From DASUFP01 sp036274495 (GTDB lineage: Bacteria; Bacteroidota; Bacteroidia; AKYH767-A; OLB10), in assembly GCA_036274495.1 (NCBI GenBank), contig DASUFP010000087.1:1-31583 (forward strand): a stretch of 31,583 nt of DNA, written 5' to 3'. A program made the position numbers and the translations under genes. This document shows positions 24,649-31,583 of this stretch, piece by piece. The notes under the pieces are model-generated. The model was given only the letters and a program-made list of their open reading frames with translations, was not told the origin of the DNA and did not search any database. Each line of letters begins with the position of its first letter. Position 1 is the first letter of the stretch.

Positions 24649-25296
24649 TTACCGGTTGTTTTTTTCGGGAAACAGCAAGTGGTGTCGTTTCGCCATTTCT
24701 GCTGCAATAACTTTGGAGCTTTCTCCCTGCTTGTTTAGTTCCCTGATAATGTTCTCGAAACTTGCTTTATCTCTGTCCTGACTTAATTTGAATATATTAT
24801 TCATCCCTGTTACTTCAATTTCAAAAGCAACAATTGCCGGCATCACTTTTTGTTTAAAAGTTTCGTCAAGATTGTCGAATACGGTAGTTGATTCGTGATT
24901 GTTATTTTCAAAGTGAAGAGATGTTTTTCGAAGTACATCTTCTAAAGCAGCATCATCTAAAAATCGAATAATGCCCGTCGCCTGTACCGACATGTAATTC
25001 CAGGTTGAAGCCATATGAGCAAATGTATACCATGTGGCACTCACATAACAATGACGACCCGTGAATACGGTCAGAACATTTGGGTTGTGTAAAAAGGCCT
25101 TATGATGGTCGGTATTTTTCATAAGGTGTCCGCGTAAAATCTTTTTGTCACCCTCTTCCTCAATAAAAACAGGAACCTGAGTAGCCACAGGCTTGTTGGA
25201 AGCATCACATCCCGATAAAAAAGCAAAAGGGTTGTCGTCAATAAATTGCCTGACAACTGCAGGATCATTTTCTTTGTAAACCGGAAGTTTATACAT
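24649..25296 (-). CDS. PaiB-like FMN-binding protein
   Basis: A 215-residue member of the PaiB family (named 'FMN-binding negative transcriptional regulator'), with a flavin-binding split-barrel fold. Typical segments are MYKLPVYKENDPAVVRQFIDDNPFAFL at the start, PVATQVPVF, LRGHLMKNTDHHKAF, VSATWYTFAHMASTWNY, and VQATGIIRF. Bacillus PaiB affects sporulation and protease genes; in most bacteria the role is unproven. It is monocistronic, ending in a strong terminator, and is not part of the halogenase cassette. It is not an obvious flavin reductase. Confidence 0.9.
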   Translation of the reverse strand: MYKLPVYKENDPAVVRQFIDDNPFAFLSGCDASNKPVATQVPVFIEEEGDKKILRGHLMKNTDHHKAFLHNPNVLTVFTGRHCYVSATWYTFAHMASTWNYMSVQATGIIRFLDDAALEDVLRKTSLHFENNNHESTTVFDNLDETFKQKVMPAIVAFEIEVTGMNNIFKLSQDRDKASFENIIRELNKQGESSKVIAAEMAKRHHLLFPEKNNR

Positions 25297-25434
25297 GATT
25301 ATTAAATCTTAATAATGGAAAAACAAGTTAACAAAATACTACCAAATTTTAGAAAATCAGGAACAATGCATATATCCCGAATTGAGTACTAAATTACAAA
25401 ATTCTCCGGTTTGTACAATAATTCAATAATGTAC

Positions 25435-25908
25435 TTACTCCACCTTCGTAAGTAGTTTTTTTAACAGGACAATTTGTCCCAAATGATAATAACTGTGTTC
25501 GATAATTCCTTCAATGTTGCGTTCAAAGGTCCCGTATTTTTCATCTACAAATACTTTGTCCAGTTGTTCATCCGGCATACTGTTTACTGATGCATAAAAT
25601 GCCTCAGCGTCATTCCAAAAACGTGTCAGAAAGATTTCCCATTCCTCGCGGCTTTCGACAGGCGGAAAATCGAAACTGTATTTATCCCTTATGTCAAGTT
25701 TACCGCCTCTGAATACATTTAGTAATCCTGCGATATAATAGTGAATGTGTTGTGCTAAAAGTGCTATTGTATTGAGTGAATTTATTTCTTGTGTGGCGAC
25801 TTTCCAGTCAAGACCTTCCAGCTGATCTTTGAAATTTGTATTTGCAACCCATCTGCCATCTAAAATTGTTTCTTTAAATCGTTTGGCGATTGCATTTGCT
25901 CTTTTCAT
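25435..25908 (-). CDS. DinB-like family protein
   Basis: A 157-residue four-helix protein of the DinB/YfiT superfamily, whose members bind a divalent metal and often act as thiol-dependent transferases or damage-response proteins. The three expected metal ligands are visible: H54 in QHIHYY, and H138 and H142 in IIEHSYYHLGQIVLLKK. The start is ATG. It lies 43 bp downstream of the methyltransferase-like gene on the same strand, so the two may share a transcript. No specific substrate can be proposed. Confidence 0.82.
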   Translation of the reverse strand: MKRANAIAKRFKETILDGRWVANTNFKDQLEGLDWKVATQEINSLNTIALLAQHIHYYIAGLLNVFRGGKLDIRDKYSFDFPPVESREEWEIFLTRFWNDAEAFYASVNSMPDEQLDKVFVDEKYGTFERNIEGIIEHSYYHLGQIVLLKKLLTKVE

Positions 25909-25951
25909 CTTTCAGTTTCAATTAAAATTTAAATGTGTTATGAAGAATTAA

Positions 25952-26530
25952 TTAAAGTATATATGGAAAAATAGCCTTCGTTCCGGATTTATACTCCAGG
26001 TACCGGGAATCAAAAATTTCTGTAAGTAATTTCTCTTCTTTTTTAAGCTTGTACCAAAATGCGCAAAAGACAATAATTACAGCGACAATGCCTCTGTAAT
26101 CTCCGACAATAAGGGCATTTCCTGCAAAAAGCAAGAGCAGTCCGGTGTAAATGGGGTGCCTTACATATTTATACAACCCATTTTTAATCAGCACATGATT
26201 CTCTTTTTCCTGAACAGAGACACTCCAGTTTTTTCCGAGTAAATATCTTGACCAGCAGGCGATGATTCCGCCGGCCAGCGCTATTGCTAGCCCTGTGTAA
26301 CCAACAAAATCAGTATGCGGCACAAAATTCTCACGCCACCAGGTATGTCCAAACCATTCTCCGGGGCCCAATAAGAGTCCTGCAACAATCAAAGGCAGCC
26401 AATAAAGGGTAAATCTTTTTAGGATGGGTTCCCTGTTTTTTGATTTTTTAGCGCCGACTCCTGAAATCAGCCAATAAAGCAACAGCCCGTACCAGATAAA
26501 CTTAAGACCTATTTTTATGGAATCATTCAT
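25952..26530 (-). CDS. Isoprenylcysteine/phospholipid methyltransferase-like membrane protein
   Basis: A 192-residue membrane protein with about five hydrophobic spans. The C-terminal NGLYKYVRHPIYTG (117-130) is the S-adenosylmethionine-binding 'RHPxY' motif shared by isoprenylcysteine carboxyl methyltransferases and phospholipid N-methyltransferases. Bacterial members methylate lipids or unknown hydrophobic substrates. Transcription diverges from the MFS gene at 26765. Confidence 0.85.
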   Translation of the reverse strand: MNDSIKIGLKFIWYGLLLYWLISGVGAKKSKNREPILKRFTLYWLPLIVAGLLLGPGEWFGHTWWRENFVPHTDFVGYTGLAIALAGGIIACWSRYLLGKNWSVSVQEKENHVLIKNGLYKYVRHPIYTGLLLLFAGNALIVGDYRGIVAVIIVFCAFWYKLKKEEKLLTEIFDSRYLEYKSGTKAIFPYIL

Positions 26531-26557
26531 GAATAACTGATTTAAAATCTATATAAC

Positions 26558-26587
26558 CAATTTTATTCGTAAAGCTAACCAATCAAA
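26558..26587 (-). promoter_or_regulatory. Candidate Bacteroidota-type promoter
   Basis: On the minus strand TTTG (26584-26587), 18 bp, then TAAAATTG (26558-26565), one mismatch from TAnnTTTG. It is about 28 bp ahead of the methyltransferase-like start, in the divergent gap with the MFS gene. Pattern match only. Confidence 0.35.
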
Positions 26588-26764
26588 TCAAATTGTTCAG
26601 GTAATTGTTTCAGGCAGAATGAAAAGAGAGATATTTCATAACAGCGGTCCTTGTATAAAGCGTCGATGTGAATTAATGAGAAATTAAATATATTTCACAT
26701 CCTGAATTTACTGCCATAATCTGTTTATTTTAGTCGCAAATAAATTCGGCACCAACAACCGCTT

Positions 26765-28162
26765 ATGATAGAATTGCAGCAGCAAGCACAACAACACCCG
26801 CAGACCAATCCAAATCCGAAACGGTTTTCGATGATTCTCAAAGAGAGCTCACTTACCAGGTATTTTGCATTTTCCGTTTTATACTTTGGTCAAGGTGTGC
26901 CTGAAGGAATAACATTTGGTGCTATCCCTGCCTGGCTGGTGATGCAAGGGGCTTCATCGGGAGATGTTGCAAGTTATGTTGCTACCATCGGATTGCCCTG
27001 GAGTTTTAAGATATTTATTGCTCCAATGATGGATCGTCATTCAATATTGTCGATGGGCAGAAAACGTCCGTGGGTAATTTTTGGTCAGCTGGGTTTAATA
27101 TTGAGTTTTATCTCACTCTCTCTGATTCATAATCCGGTTAAGGACCTGAGCTTTTTAATGGCTTTAGGTTTTATCATTAGCATGTTTGGTTGTTTTCAGG
27201 ACGTAGCTACCGATGGCATGGCAGTGGATATTATCCCTTCAAAGGAACAGGCAAGGGCCAACGGTCTTATGTGGGGCTCTAAAGTGATGGGTTATTCTGC
27301 CACGCTGGCTGCCGGCAGTTACCTGATGAACAAAGAAGGATTTTCCATGGGAGTGCTTATACCTGCGCTCTTTACTACTATCATCATTTGCATTCCGCTC
27401 TTTTTTAGGGAAAGGCGGGGCGAAAAGTTGCTGCCATGGACAGAGGGAGCGGTATCGCCGGAAGTAATTTCCATACAGGTAGCCAGTTTTAAGAAAATGA
27501 TGAAGAATCTGGTGCATGTATTCCTGCTGCCGTCAAGCCTGGTGCTTGCAGTGATTGGAATTATGATTGGATTTATCCGTGGCAGTACGGATGTAGTATT
27601 CCCCCTCTTTACCATCCAAAAGCTCGGTTGGCTGAATACCGATTTTGCCAATCTCTCTTCATCAGCATACATTATTGGTGGTGCGGCAGGTATGCTCATC
27701 GGAGGTTATCTGGTAGATAAATTTGGAAGGGGGAAAATGTTGTTTATTTATTTAAGTGTTCTTCTCACTATTTCCGGAATATTTATGTGTTATAATTCTT
27801 TTTGGTTCACCGGCGATTTGGCGGCATGGCTGATCGGTCTGACAACCGCTTTTATTGTGTTTACCAATATCGCTTACTTTGCATCGTGTATGGAGCACTG
27901 CTGGTTAAGAGTATCGGCAACCCAATTCACCTTATACATGGCAATTTCCAACGTTGGAATGTCGGTGGGATCTGCAATAATTGGTATAATTCATGAGACA
28001 TTCGGGTGGTTACAAGTGTTCGGATTTATGGCGCTGACTTTAGGGGTGGCCATAGTTTTAATCCGGTTCCTTACGGTAAAGTCACACCGGCAAAAAGTAG
28101 ATGAACTGGAATCAAATGAGTGTTTAATTTTGGAAGTTGCAACACAATCATCGCGGATGTAA
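26765..28162 (+). CDS. AmpG-like major facilitator permease
   Basis: A 465-residue, 12-span MFS protein. YFGQGVPEGITFGAIPAWLV near the start, APMMDRHSILSMGRKRPWV, and CFQDVATDGMAVDIIP are typical of the AmpG/PAT subgroup; VDKFGRGKM is the second-half MFS loop motif. AmpG imports muropeptides, and related members carry other solutes such as acetyl-CoA or siderophores, so the substrate is uncertain. A second in-frame ATG at 26831 would remove a Gln/Pro-rich 22-residue leader. It is convergent with the gene ending at 28189. It is not linked to the halogenase cassette by distance or strand. Confidence 0.82.
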   Translation: MIELQQQAQQHPQTNPNPKRFSMILKESSLTRYFAFSVLYFGQGVPEGITFGAIPAWLVMQGASSGDVASYVATIGLPWSFKIFIAPMMDRHSILSMGRKRPWVIFGQLGLILSFISLSLIHNPVKDLSFLMALGFIISMFGCFQDVATDGMAVDIIPSKEQARANGLMWGSKVMGYSATLAAGSYLMNKEGFSMGVLIPALFTTIIICIPLFFRERRGEKLLPWTEGAVSPEVISIQVASFKKMMKNLVHVFLLPSSLVLAVIGIMIGFIRGSTDVVFPLFTIQKLGWLNTDFANLSSSAYIIGGAAGMLIGGYLVDKFGRGKMLFIYLSVLLTISGIFMCYNSFWFTGDLAAWLIGLTTAFIVFTNIAYFASCMEHCWLRVSATQFTLYMAISNVGMSVGSAIIGIIHETFGWLQVFGFMALTLGVAIVLIRFLTVKSHRQKVDELESNECLILEVATQSSRM

Positions 28163-28188
28163 ACCCAAAAAAATCCGCTGCGACACTG

Positions 28189-28977
28189 TTAATTTTGAAT
28201 TTGTTTCAAAATTTTCTCAATTTCAAGTTGTATGTTCTGCATTTCATGATCATATTTATTGGTGTTTTCATAAATGCTCTTTTTGATCAGTTCAAATAGT
28301 TCAATCTGGCTGGATGAGTACTTTCTGAGGAGGTCATTTTGCCGCTTTAAATTATCTGTTAAGCCATCAAGATTATCCATTTCGTCAAGTATCATCAGAT
28401 TTTGTTTCCAGGAAGGAATTCCTGCGCTATCGATAAAAGAAACAATTTCAAGCGGAGTGGCGGATTCGAATTTTGAATAAATTGAGAGTGCGGCCGATTC
28501 GTTTTCTTTAAAAGTTTCTATACCGGAATAATATTTTTGCGAATCAAATTCATCAGGTGTCAGGTAAGCGACGGTTACAATACTTCCAATTATTAATACA
28601 AGACAAATGGCTCCTGTTCCGGCGGCTTTCCAAGCCGAATAAAAAGGTCTCTTGTTTTCTTTGTGTTCTTTTAAGTCGGCGCCTTGGAATTTTTCTATTA
28701 CGAAATAAATGATACCGGTATAAATCAATGGTATCAGGGCGGGCGGTATCCTGTCAATAAGTTCGCCCGGAATAAGGAATATTGAAGTAAAAACCAAAAT
28801 GGTAGAAAAAATTCCTATGATTAAAGCACTCTTTCCGGATCGTTCTTTGCCTAAGTTGATAAAGTTTCTTCTTGCCAAGATGCCGGCAGCCAATGGACCG
28901 CCAAAATAGGTCGCAATCGAAATACTTCTCTGCGAATACAAACGAAAGTGTTCCGGTTGCTCTGATTCCTGATCCAT
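28189..28977 (-). CDS. Membrane protein of unknown function with coiled C-terminus
   Basis: A 262-residue protein I do not recognise. After a short N-terminus, YFGGPLAAGILARRNFINLG suggests a small membrane segment, followed by spans near 46-64 and 73-88 and another near 115-135. The C-terminal ~120 residues are soluble and helical, rich in Glu/Leu/Asn with heptad-like spacing (end: NIQLEIEKILKQIQN). I chose the ATG at 28977; the longer frame begins with TTG at 28986. It lies 10 bp downstream of the membrane protein at 28988-30064, suggesting an operon. Confidence 0.65.
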   Translation of the reverse strand: MDQESEQPEHFRLYSQRSISIATYFGGPLAAGILARRNFINLGKERSGKSALIIGIFSTILVFTSIFLIPGELIDRIPPALIPLIYTGIIYFVIEKFQGADLKEHKENKRPFYSAWKAAGTGAICLVLIIGSIVTVAYLTPDEFDSQKYYSGIETFKENESAALSIYSKFESATPLEIVSFIDSAGIPSWKQNLMILDEMDNLDGLTDNLKRQNDLLRKYSSSQIELFELIKKSIYENTNKYDHEMQNIQLEIEKILKQIQN

Positions 28978-28987
28978 AAGTGACAAA

Positions 28988-30064
28988 TTAGGCAGTGTTT
29001 TGAGTTGGAGAATGTCTTAAATAAGTTTTACTTTTTAATAATTCAACGGCAAACACTATCACCCAAATCATGAATATGCCAATATTAATACGTTCCCAGA
29101 GTCCTATCAGAGGGGTAGGTTCGTTTGATATAATATGAGGAGACTCAAATGATGTGAGTATGCCAAATAAAATGTGCAAGGCTATAGATACAAGTGTAAA
29201 AATCCGGAAGTGTCTGCTCAGTGCAGCTGCTCCATAACCCATAAAGAGCCACATAAAAATATTGGTGCATGCTGCCCAGGTGATATGGAGAATGTCAGTC
29301 ACTTCCATTTCGTGCCCTCTCATGTTCATGGGTGGCCAATAGAGACCGAAAATTGAAAATATGAGTATTAAAACTCCTACTACACGCAAATAGGTTTGAC
29401 CTCGGAATGATATTAAAACGCCCCATCCAAAAGCGGCAAATGTCAAGGAATAAAAAAGGCAAAGAAGTACCCACATGATTCTTGTTGGAGAGCCGATCGC
29501 TGATAATTCACTAACGGTAAAGGTAACGGCACTGTAGCCGCTATAAAAAAACGGAACTATAATATTAATGGCTGTATACCAGACCGATGACACTATTCCG
29601 CACTTGAGTAAAAATAGTTCAGCTTTTTCATTTGGAAACCGTGATGCTATGACGGGAATTGCCATAATCCAGCCTAATAAGACAGGGATGCCCCACATAA
29701 TATGCAGCCAATGCAGTTCTTGCAAAACAATTATCTCAACAATAAACCAGATGAACAAGCCGCCTAATCCAAGCCCGGCAAGTATCCAGTCATACCTTTT
29801 TTTAAGGAGCACTCCCCAAAAGGCAAAAGAGTTAAGTATTCCTAAGCCCAGGAGAATGATTCCCGGAATCTTAAAGTCTTGAAAAAACCCGTGCATCATT
29901 TCTACAGGCATTTTCATGTAGCTGCCGTCCGGTGCCAGAATTAAAAGTGCTCCCCCCAGCAGGGCGCCTATGGCTTCATACGCGATGATGATTAGCAGAA
30001 CAACTCGTTGCCAAACAGTTGGGTAGGTTTCCTGATTAGCGCTTGGCATGGATGTAACTGGCAT
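28988..30064 (-). CDS. Polytopic membrane protein of unknown function
   Basis: A 358-residue protein with about nine or ten hydrophobic spans and no soluble domain. No catalytic motif was recognised. Repeated Trp/Gly/Pro-rich segments (for example FGLYWPPMNMRGHEMEVTDILHITWAACTNIFMWLFMG) with several His residues could bind haem or metal, but this is speculation. It is followed after 10 bp by another membrane protein on the same strand. Confidence 0.65.
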   Translation of the reverse strand: MPVTSMPSANQETYPTVWQRVVLLIIIAYEAIGALLGGALLILAPDGSYMKMPVEMMHGFFQDFKIPGIILLGLGILNSFAFWGVLLKKRYDWILAGLGLGGLFIWFIVEIIVLQELHWLHIMWGIPVLLGWIMAIPVIASRFPNEKAELFLLKCGIVSSVWYTAINIIVPFFYSGYSAVTFTVSELSAIGSPTRIMWVLLCLFYSLTFAAFGWGVLISFRGQTYLRVVGVLILIFSIFGLYWPPMNMRGHEMEVTDILHITWAACTNIFMWLFMGYGAAALSRHFRIFTLVSIALHILFGILTSFESPHIISNEPTPLIGLWERINIGIFMIWVIVFAVELLKSKTYLRHSPTQNTA

Positions 30065-30232
30065 CAGATAATACGAATTCCCGGAAAGGTTGTCTTAAAC
30101 AGTTTAATTGCGATGATGAAATTAGCAAAAAAAGACAATCAAAAAAAACAACTGATCGTACCAAAAATAAGATGAAAGGGAGCCCGGTGCCATTCCCCAT
30201 AGTGCTCCAAAATCGGTTTGGAATAGCGTTTT

Positions 30233-31360
30233 TTAATTGAAAAACATTTTGGTTGCGTAACTGTCGCCTTTACTAAATAACCTGATGATATAATTGCCCG
30301 AAGGTAGCGTTAAGGTAAGATCAAGTACATTTTCCCCTTTTGCAGATGAAATCCCTTCCAGAGTATAAACAGATTGTCCGTATAAATTGTATACAAAACA
30401 CGACAACGGTTCATTGTTAATATTAAAGTATTTAATATGTACAATTCCATCTGTCGTTTTAAAGATGTGGGTAATTTCAAATGAACCTTTCCTGTTGTAA
30501 TCAACAGTTACCGGACCATAAAATGTAAAATGGCCATCATAATCCACTTGTTTCAATCGGTAATATTGTGTACCAACGATTGGATGTTGATCGATAAAGT
30601 GATAGCTGTTAATGTTAGAAGTTGTTCCCATTCCTGTTGCGATTCCGATACTCCGGTAGAGCAGCAAATCTGTTGTGCGTTCAATATCAAAGTAGTCGTT
30701 GTTTATTTCGGATGCTGTTTTCCATGAAATGGTTACTGTTTCTCCCAGTTGTTCGGCAATTAATTCAATCAACGATACAGGTAAAGGACCGGCAGCATTT
30801 CCCCCTATGGCGATGCCGCCGTCTGCATTGGCTGATCCGTTAAAATACCCGGGTGTCCATGGGCCGTTTCCGGTGCCTGCCGGAGGAAAATTCACACATG
30901 CGGTATCAATAATAGTAATTGTCCACTGACCATTTGGGTCTTCGCCGTCAAATACACTGAATGATCCGCCCTGTGCCAGGAAATTACCTGAAAATGGTAC
31001 TACTCCGGTTGTAATAGAAGGTGATCCGGAGTAAACAAAGTTTGTTAATGTATAATTCGAACCGCCGGCTCCCAAAAATTCTGCCAGCAATAAGTCAGTG
31101 CCGGATGGTGAGGTGAGAATGATCTTTAACGTCTGGGGATGATTACTGGTAACATTAATTTGGACTCCTGTTAGGGTTGCTCCGGTACTTGATCCCGGTG
31201 GTTGCAGTATGCTAACTCCTGATACCGAAGCCATAAAATAGCTGGTATCACAAAATGGAATAATTCCACTGCTGAAAGGGAAATTTTGGGCATTTATCAG
31301 GGACGCACCACAAAAAGTCAGAGCGACTAAAAAAAATATTATTTTCTTATCATAGTTCAA
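30233..31360 (-). CDS. Secreted P-domain protein with type IX secretion sorting domain
   Basis: A 375-residue exported protein. Residues 1 to about 25 (KKIIFFLVALTFCGASLINA) form a signal peptide. Residues about 55-150 form a P/Homo B domain (TLTGVQINVTSNHPQTLKIILTSPSG, DPNGQWTITIID), as found beside proprotein convertases and bacterial proteases. Residues about 190-290 form a Bacteroidota-type beta domain (VTISWKTASEINNDYFDIERT, TQYYRLKQVDYDG). The last ~75 residues (LPSGNYIIRLFSKGDSYATKMFFN) are a type A T9SS sorting domain, so the protein is sent across the outer membrane. No protease catalytic domain is present. No ATG lies at the start: the frame opens with TTG, next to an A8 tract described among the findings. 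Confidence 0.82.
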   Translation of the reverse strand: MNYDKKIIFFLVALTFCGASLINAQNFPFSSGIIPFCDTSYFMASVSGVSILQPPGSSTGATLTGVQINVTSNHPQTLKIILTSPSGTDLLLAEFLGAGGSNYTLTNFVYSGSPSITTGVVPFSGNFLAQGGSFSVFDGEDPNGQWTITIIDTACVNFPPAGTGNGPWTPGYFNGSANADGGIAIGGNAAGPLPVSLIELIAEQLGETVTISWKTASEINNDYFDIERTTDLLLYRSIGIATGMGTTSNINSYHFIDQHPIVGTQYYRLKQVDYDGHFTFYGPVTVDYNRKGSFEITHIFKTTDGIVHIKYFNINNEPLSCFVYNLYGQSVYTLEGISSAKGENVLDLTLTLPSGNYIIRLFSKGDSYATKMFFN

Positions 31361-31583
31361 AATGAATATTTTTTTTCCATCAGAACCAAATCGGAATAAG
31401 TAAAACTATTCATAATAATCTATATCATTAGCCATCTTTTATCAATTTATCACCTTGATTTGCCTATCGTATCAGGTAGTTTACCAAAATGCAATAAGTT
31501 ATCAACACTTTTTTAATATACAATTCTTTTTGAATGAGGAATACGAATTACATCATACGGAAAAAACAGAATTGGGATCAACA
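31361..31583. other. Right-edge region
   Basis: This AT-rich stretch lies upstream of the P-domain gene. An ATG at 31534 opens a plus-strand frame that stays open to the edge (16 codons, beginning MRNTNYIIRK), which could be the start of a gene but is too short to call. No promoter motif is convincing. Confidence 0.3.

Noticed and set aside
24649..25296. The PaiB-like protein as flavin reductase for the halogenase
   Set aside because: It is an FMN-binding split-barrel protein but of the PaiB type, has its own terminator and lies about 10 kb away; no evidence links it to the halogenase.
30171..30232. Terminator for the P-domain gene from TCCAAA...TTTGGA
   Set aside because: The T-run follows on the plus strand, while the gene is on the minus strand; the stem is only 6 bp.
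31534..31583. Possible plus-strand gene start at the right edge
   Set aside because: Only 16 codons are visible and nothing distinguishes it from chance.

Overview
The window reads as one contig of a Bacteroidota genome. The signs are a secreted protein with a P-domain and a C-terminal type IX secretion sorting domain, a FIST/PAS-kinase signalling module of the kind common in this phylum, few Shine-Dalgarno sequences and moderate-to-low GC. No rRNA, tRNA, CRISPR array, insertion sequence or phage gene was seen. Functions come from motif reading by eye; no database search was run.

Region 1 (1-12475, almost all on the minus strand) is a surface-polysaccharide locus. It holds three GT4-type glycosyltransferase domains (one fused to a sulfotransferase), two tandem stand-alone sulfotransferases, a two-gene Wzm/Wzt-type ABC exporter, a GT2 glycosyltransferase with a DUF2304 membrane partner, and a 1030-residue GT-C-like membrane protein. 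The likely product is a sulfated glycan exported by the ABC route. A small plus-strand lipoprotein gene interrupts the locus, and the left edge holds the start of a NUDIX hydrolase gene.

Region 2 (12715-20773, minus strand) is the most interesting part. In transcription order it encodes a DUF3179 membrane protein, an MBOAT-SGNH fusion, a stand-alone carrier protein, an adenylation enzyme, an acyl-CoA-dehydrogenase-like flavoenzyme and a flavin-dependent halogenase-like protein. The binding-pocket residues of the adenylation enzyme agree at 8 of 10 positions with the L-proline code I recall for PltF. The dehydrogenase has its catalytic Glu at the isovaleryl-CoA dehydrogenase/prolyl-carrier-oxidase position. 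Together these match the Pro -> pyrrole-2-carboxyl-S-carrier -> halopyrrole cassette known from pyoluteorin and clorobiocin. The usual polyketide or small-molecule partner is missing. Instead, an MBOAT gene lies 6 bp upstream of the carrier gene, as in Dlt systems. My hypothesis is that a (halo)pyrrole-2-carboxyl group is passed from the carrier through the MBOAT-SGNH protein onto an exported glycan, perhaps the sulfated one made by region 1.

Region 3 (21150-24407, minus strand) is a FIST sensor / PAS histidine kinase / response regulator operon. Region 4 (24580-31360) is ordinary accessory content: a PaiB-like FMN-binding protein with a clear terminator, a DinB-like protein, an isoprenylcysteine-methyltransferase-like membrane enzyme, a divergent AmpG-like MFS permease, two membrane proteins of unknown function, and a secreted P-domain/T9SS protein whose start lies next to an A8 tract.
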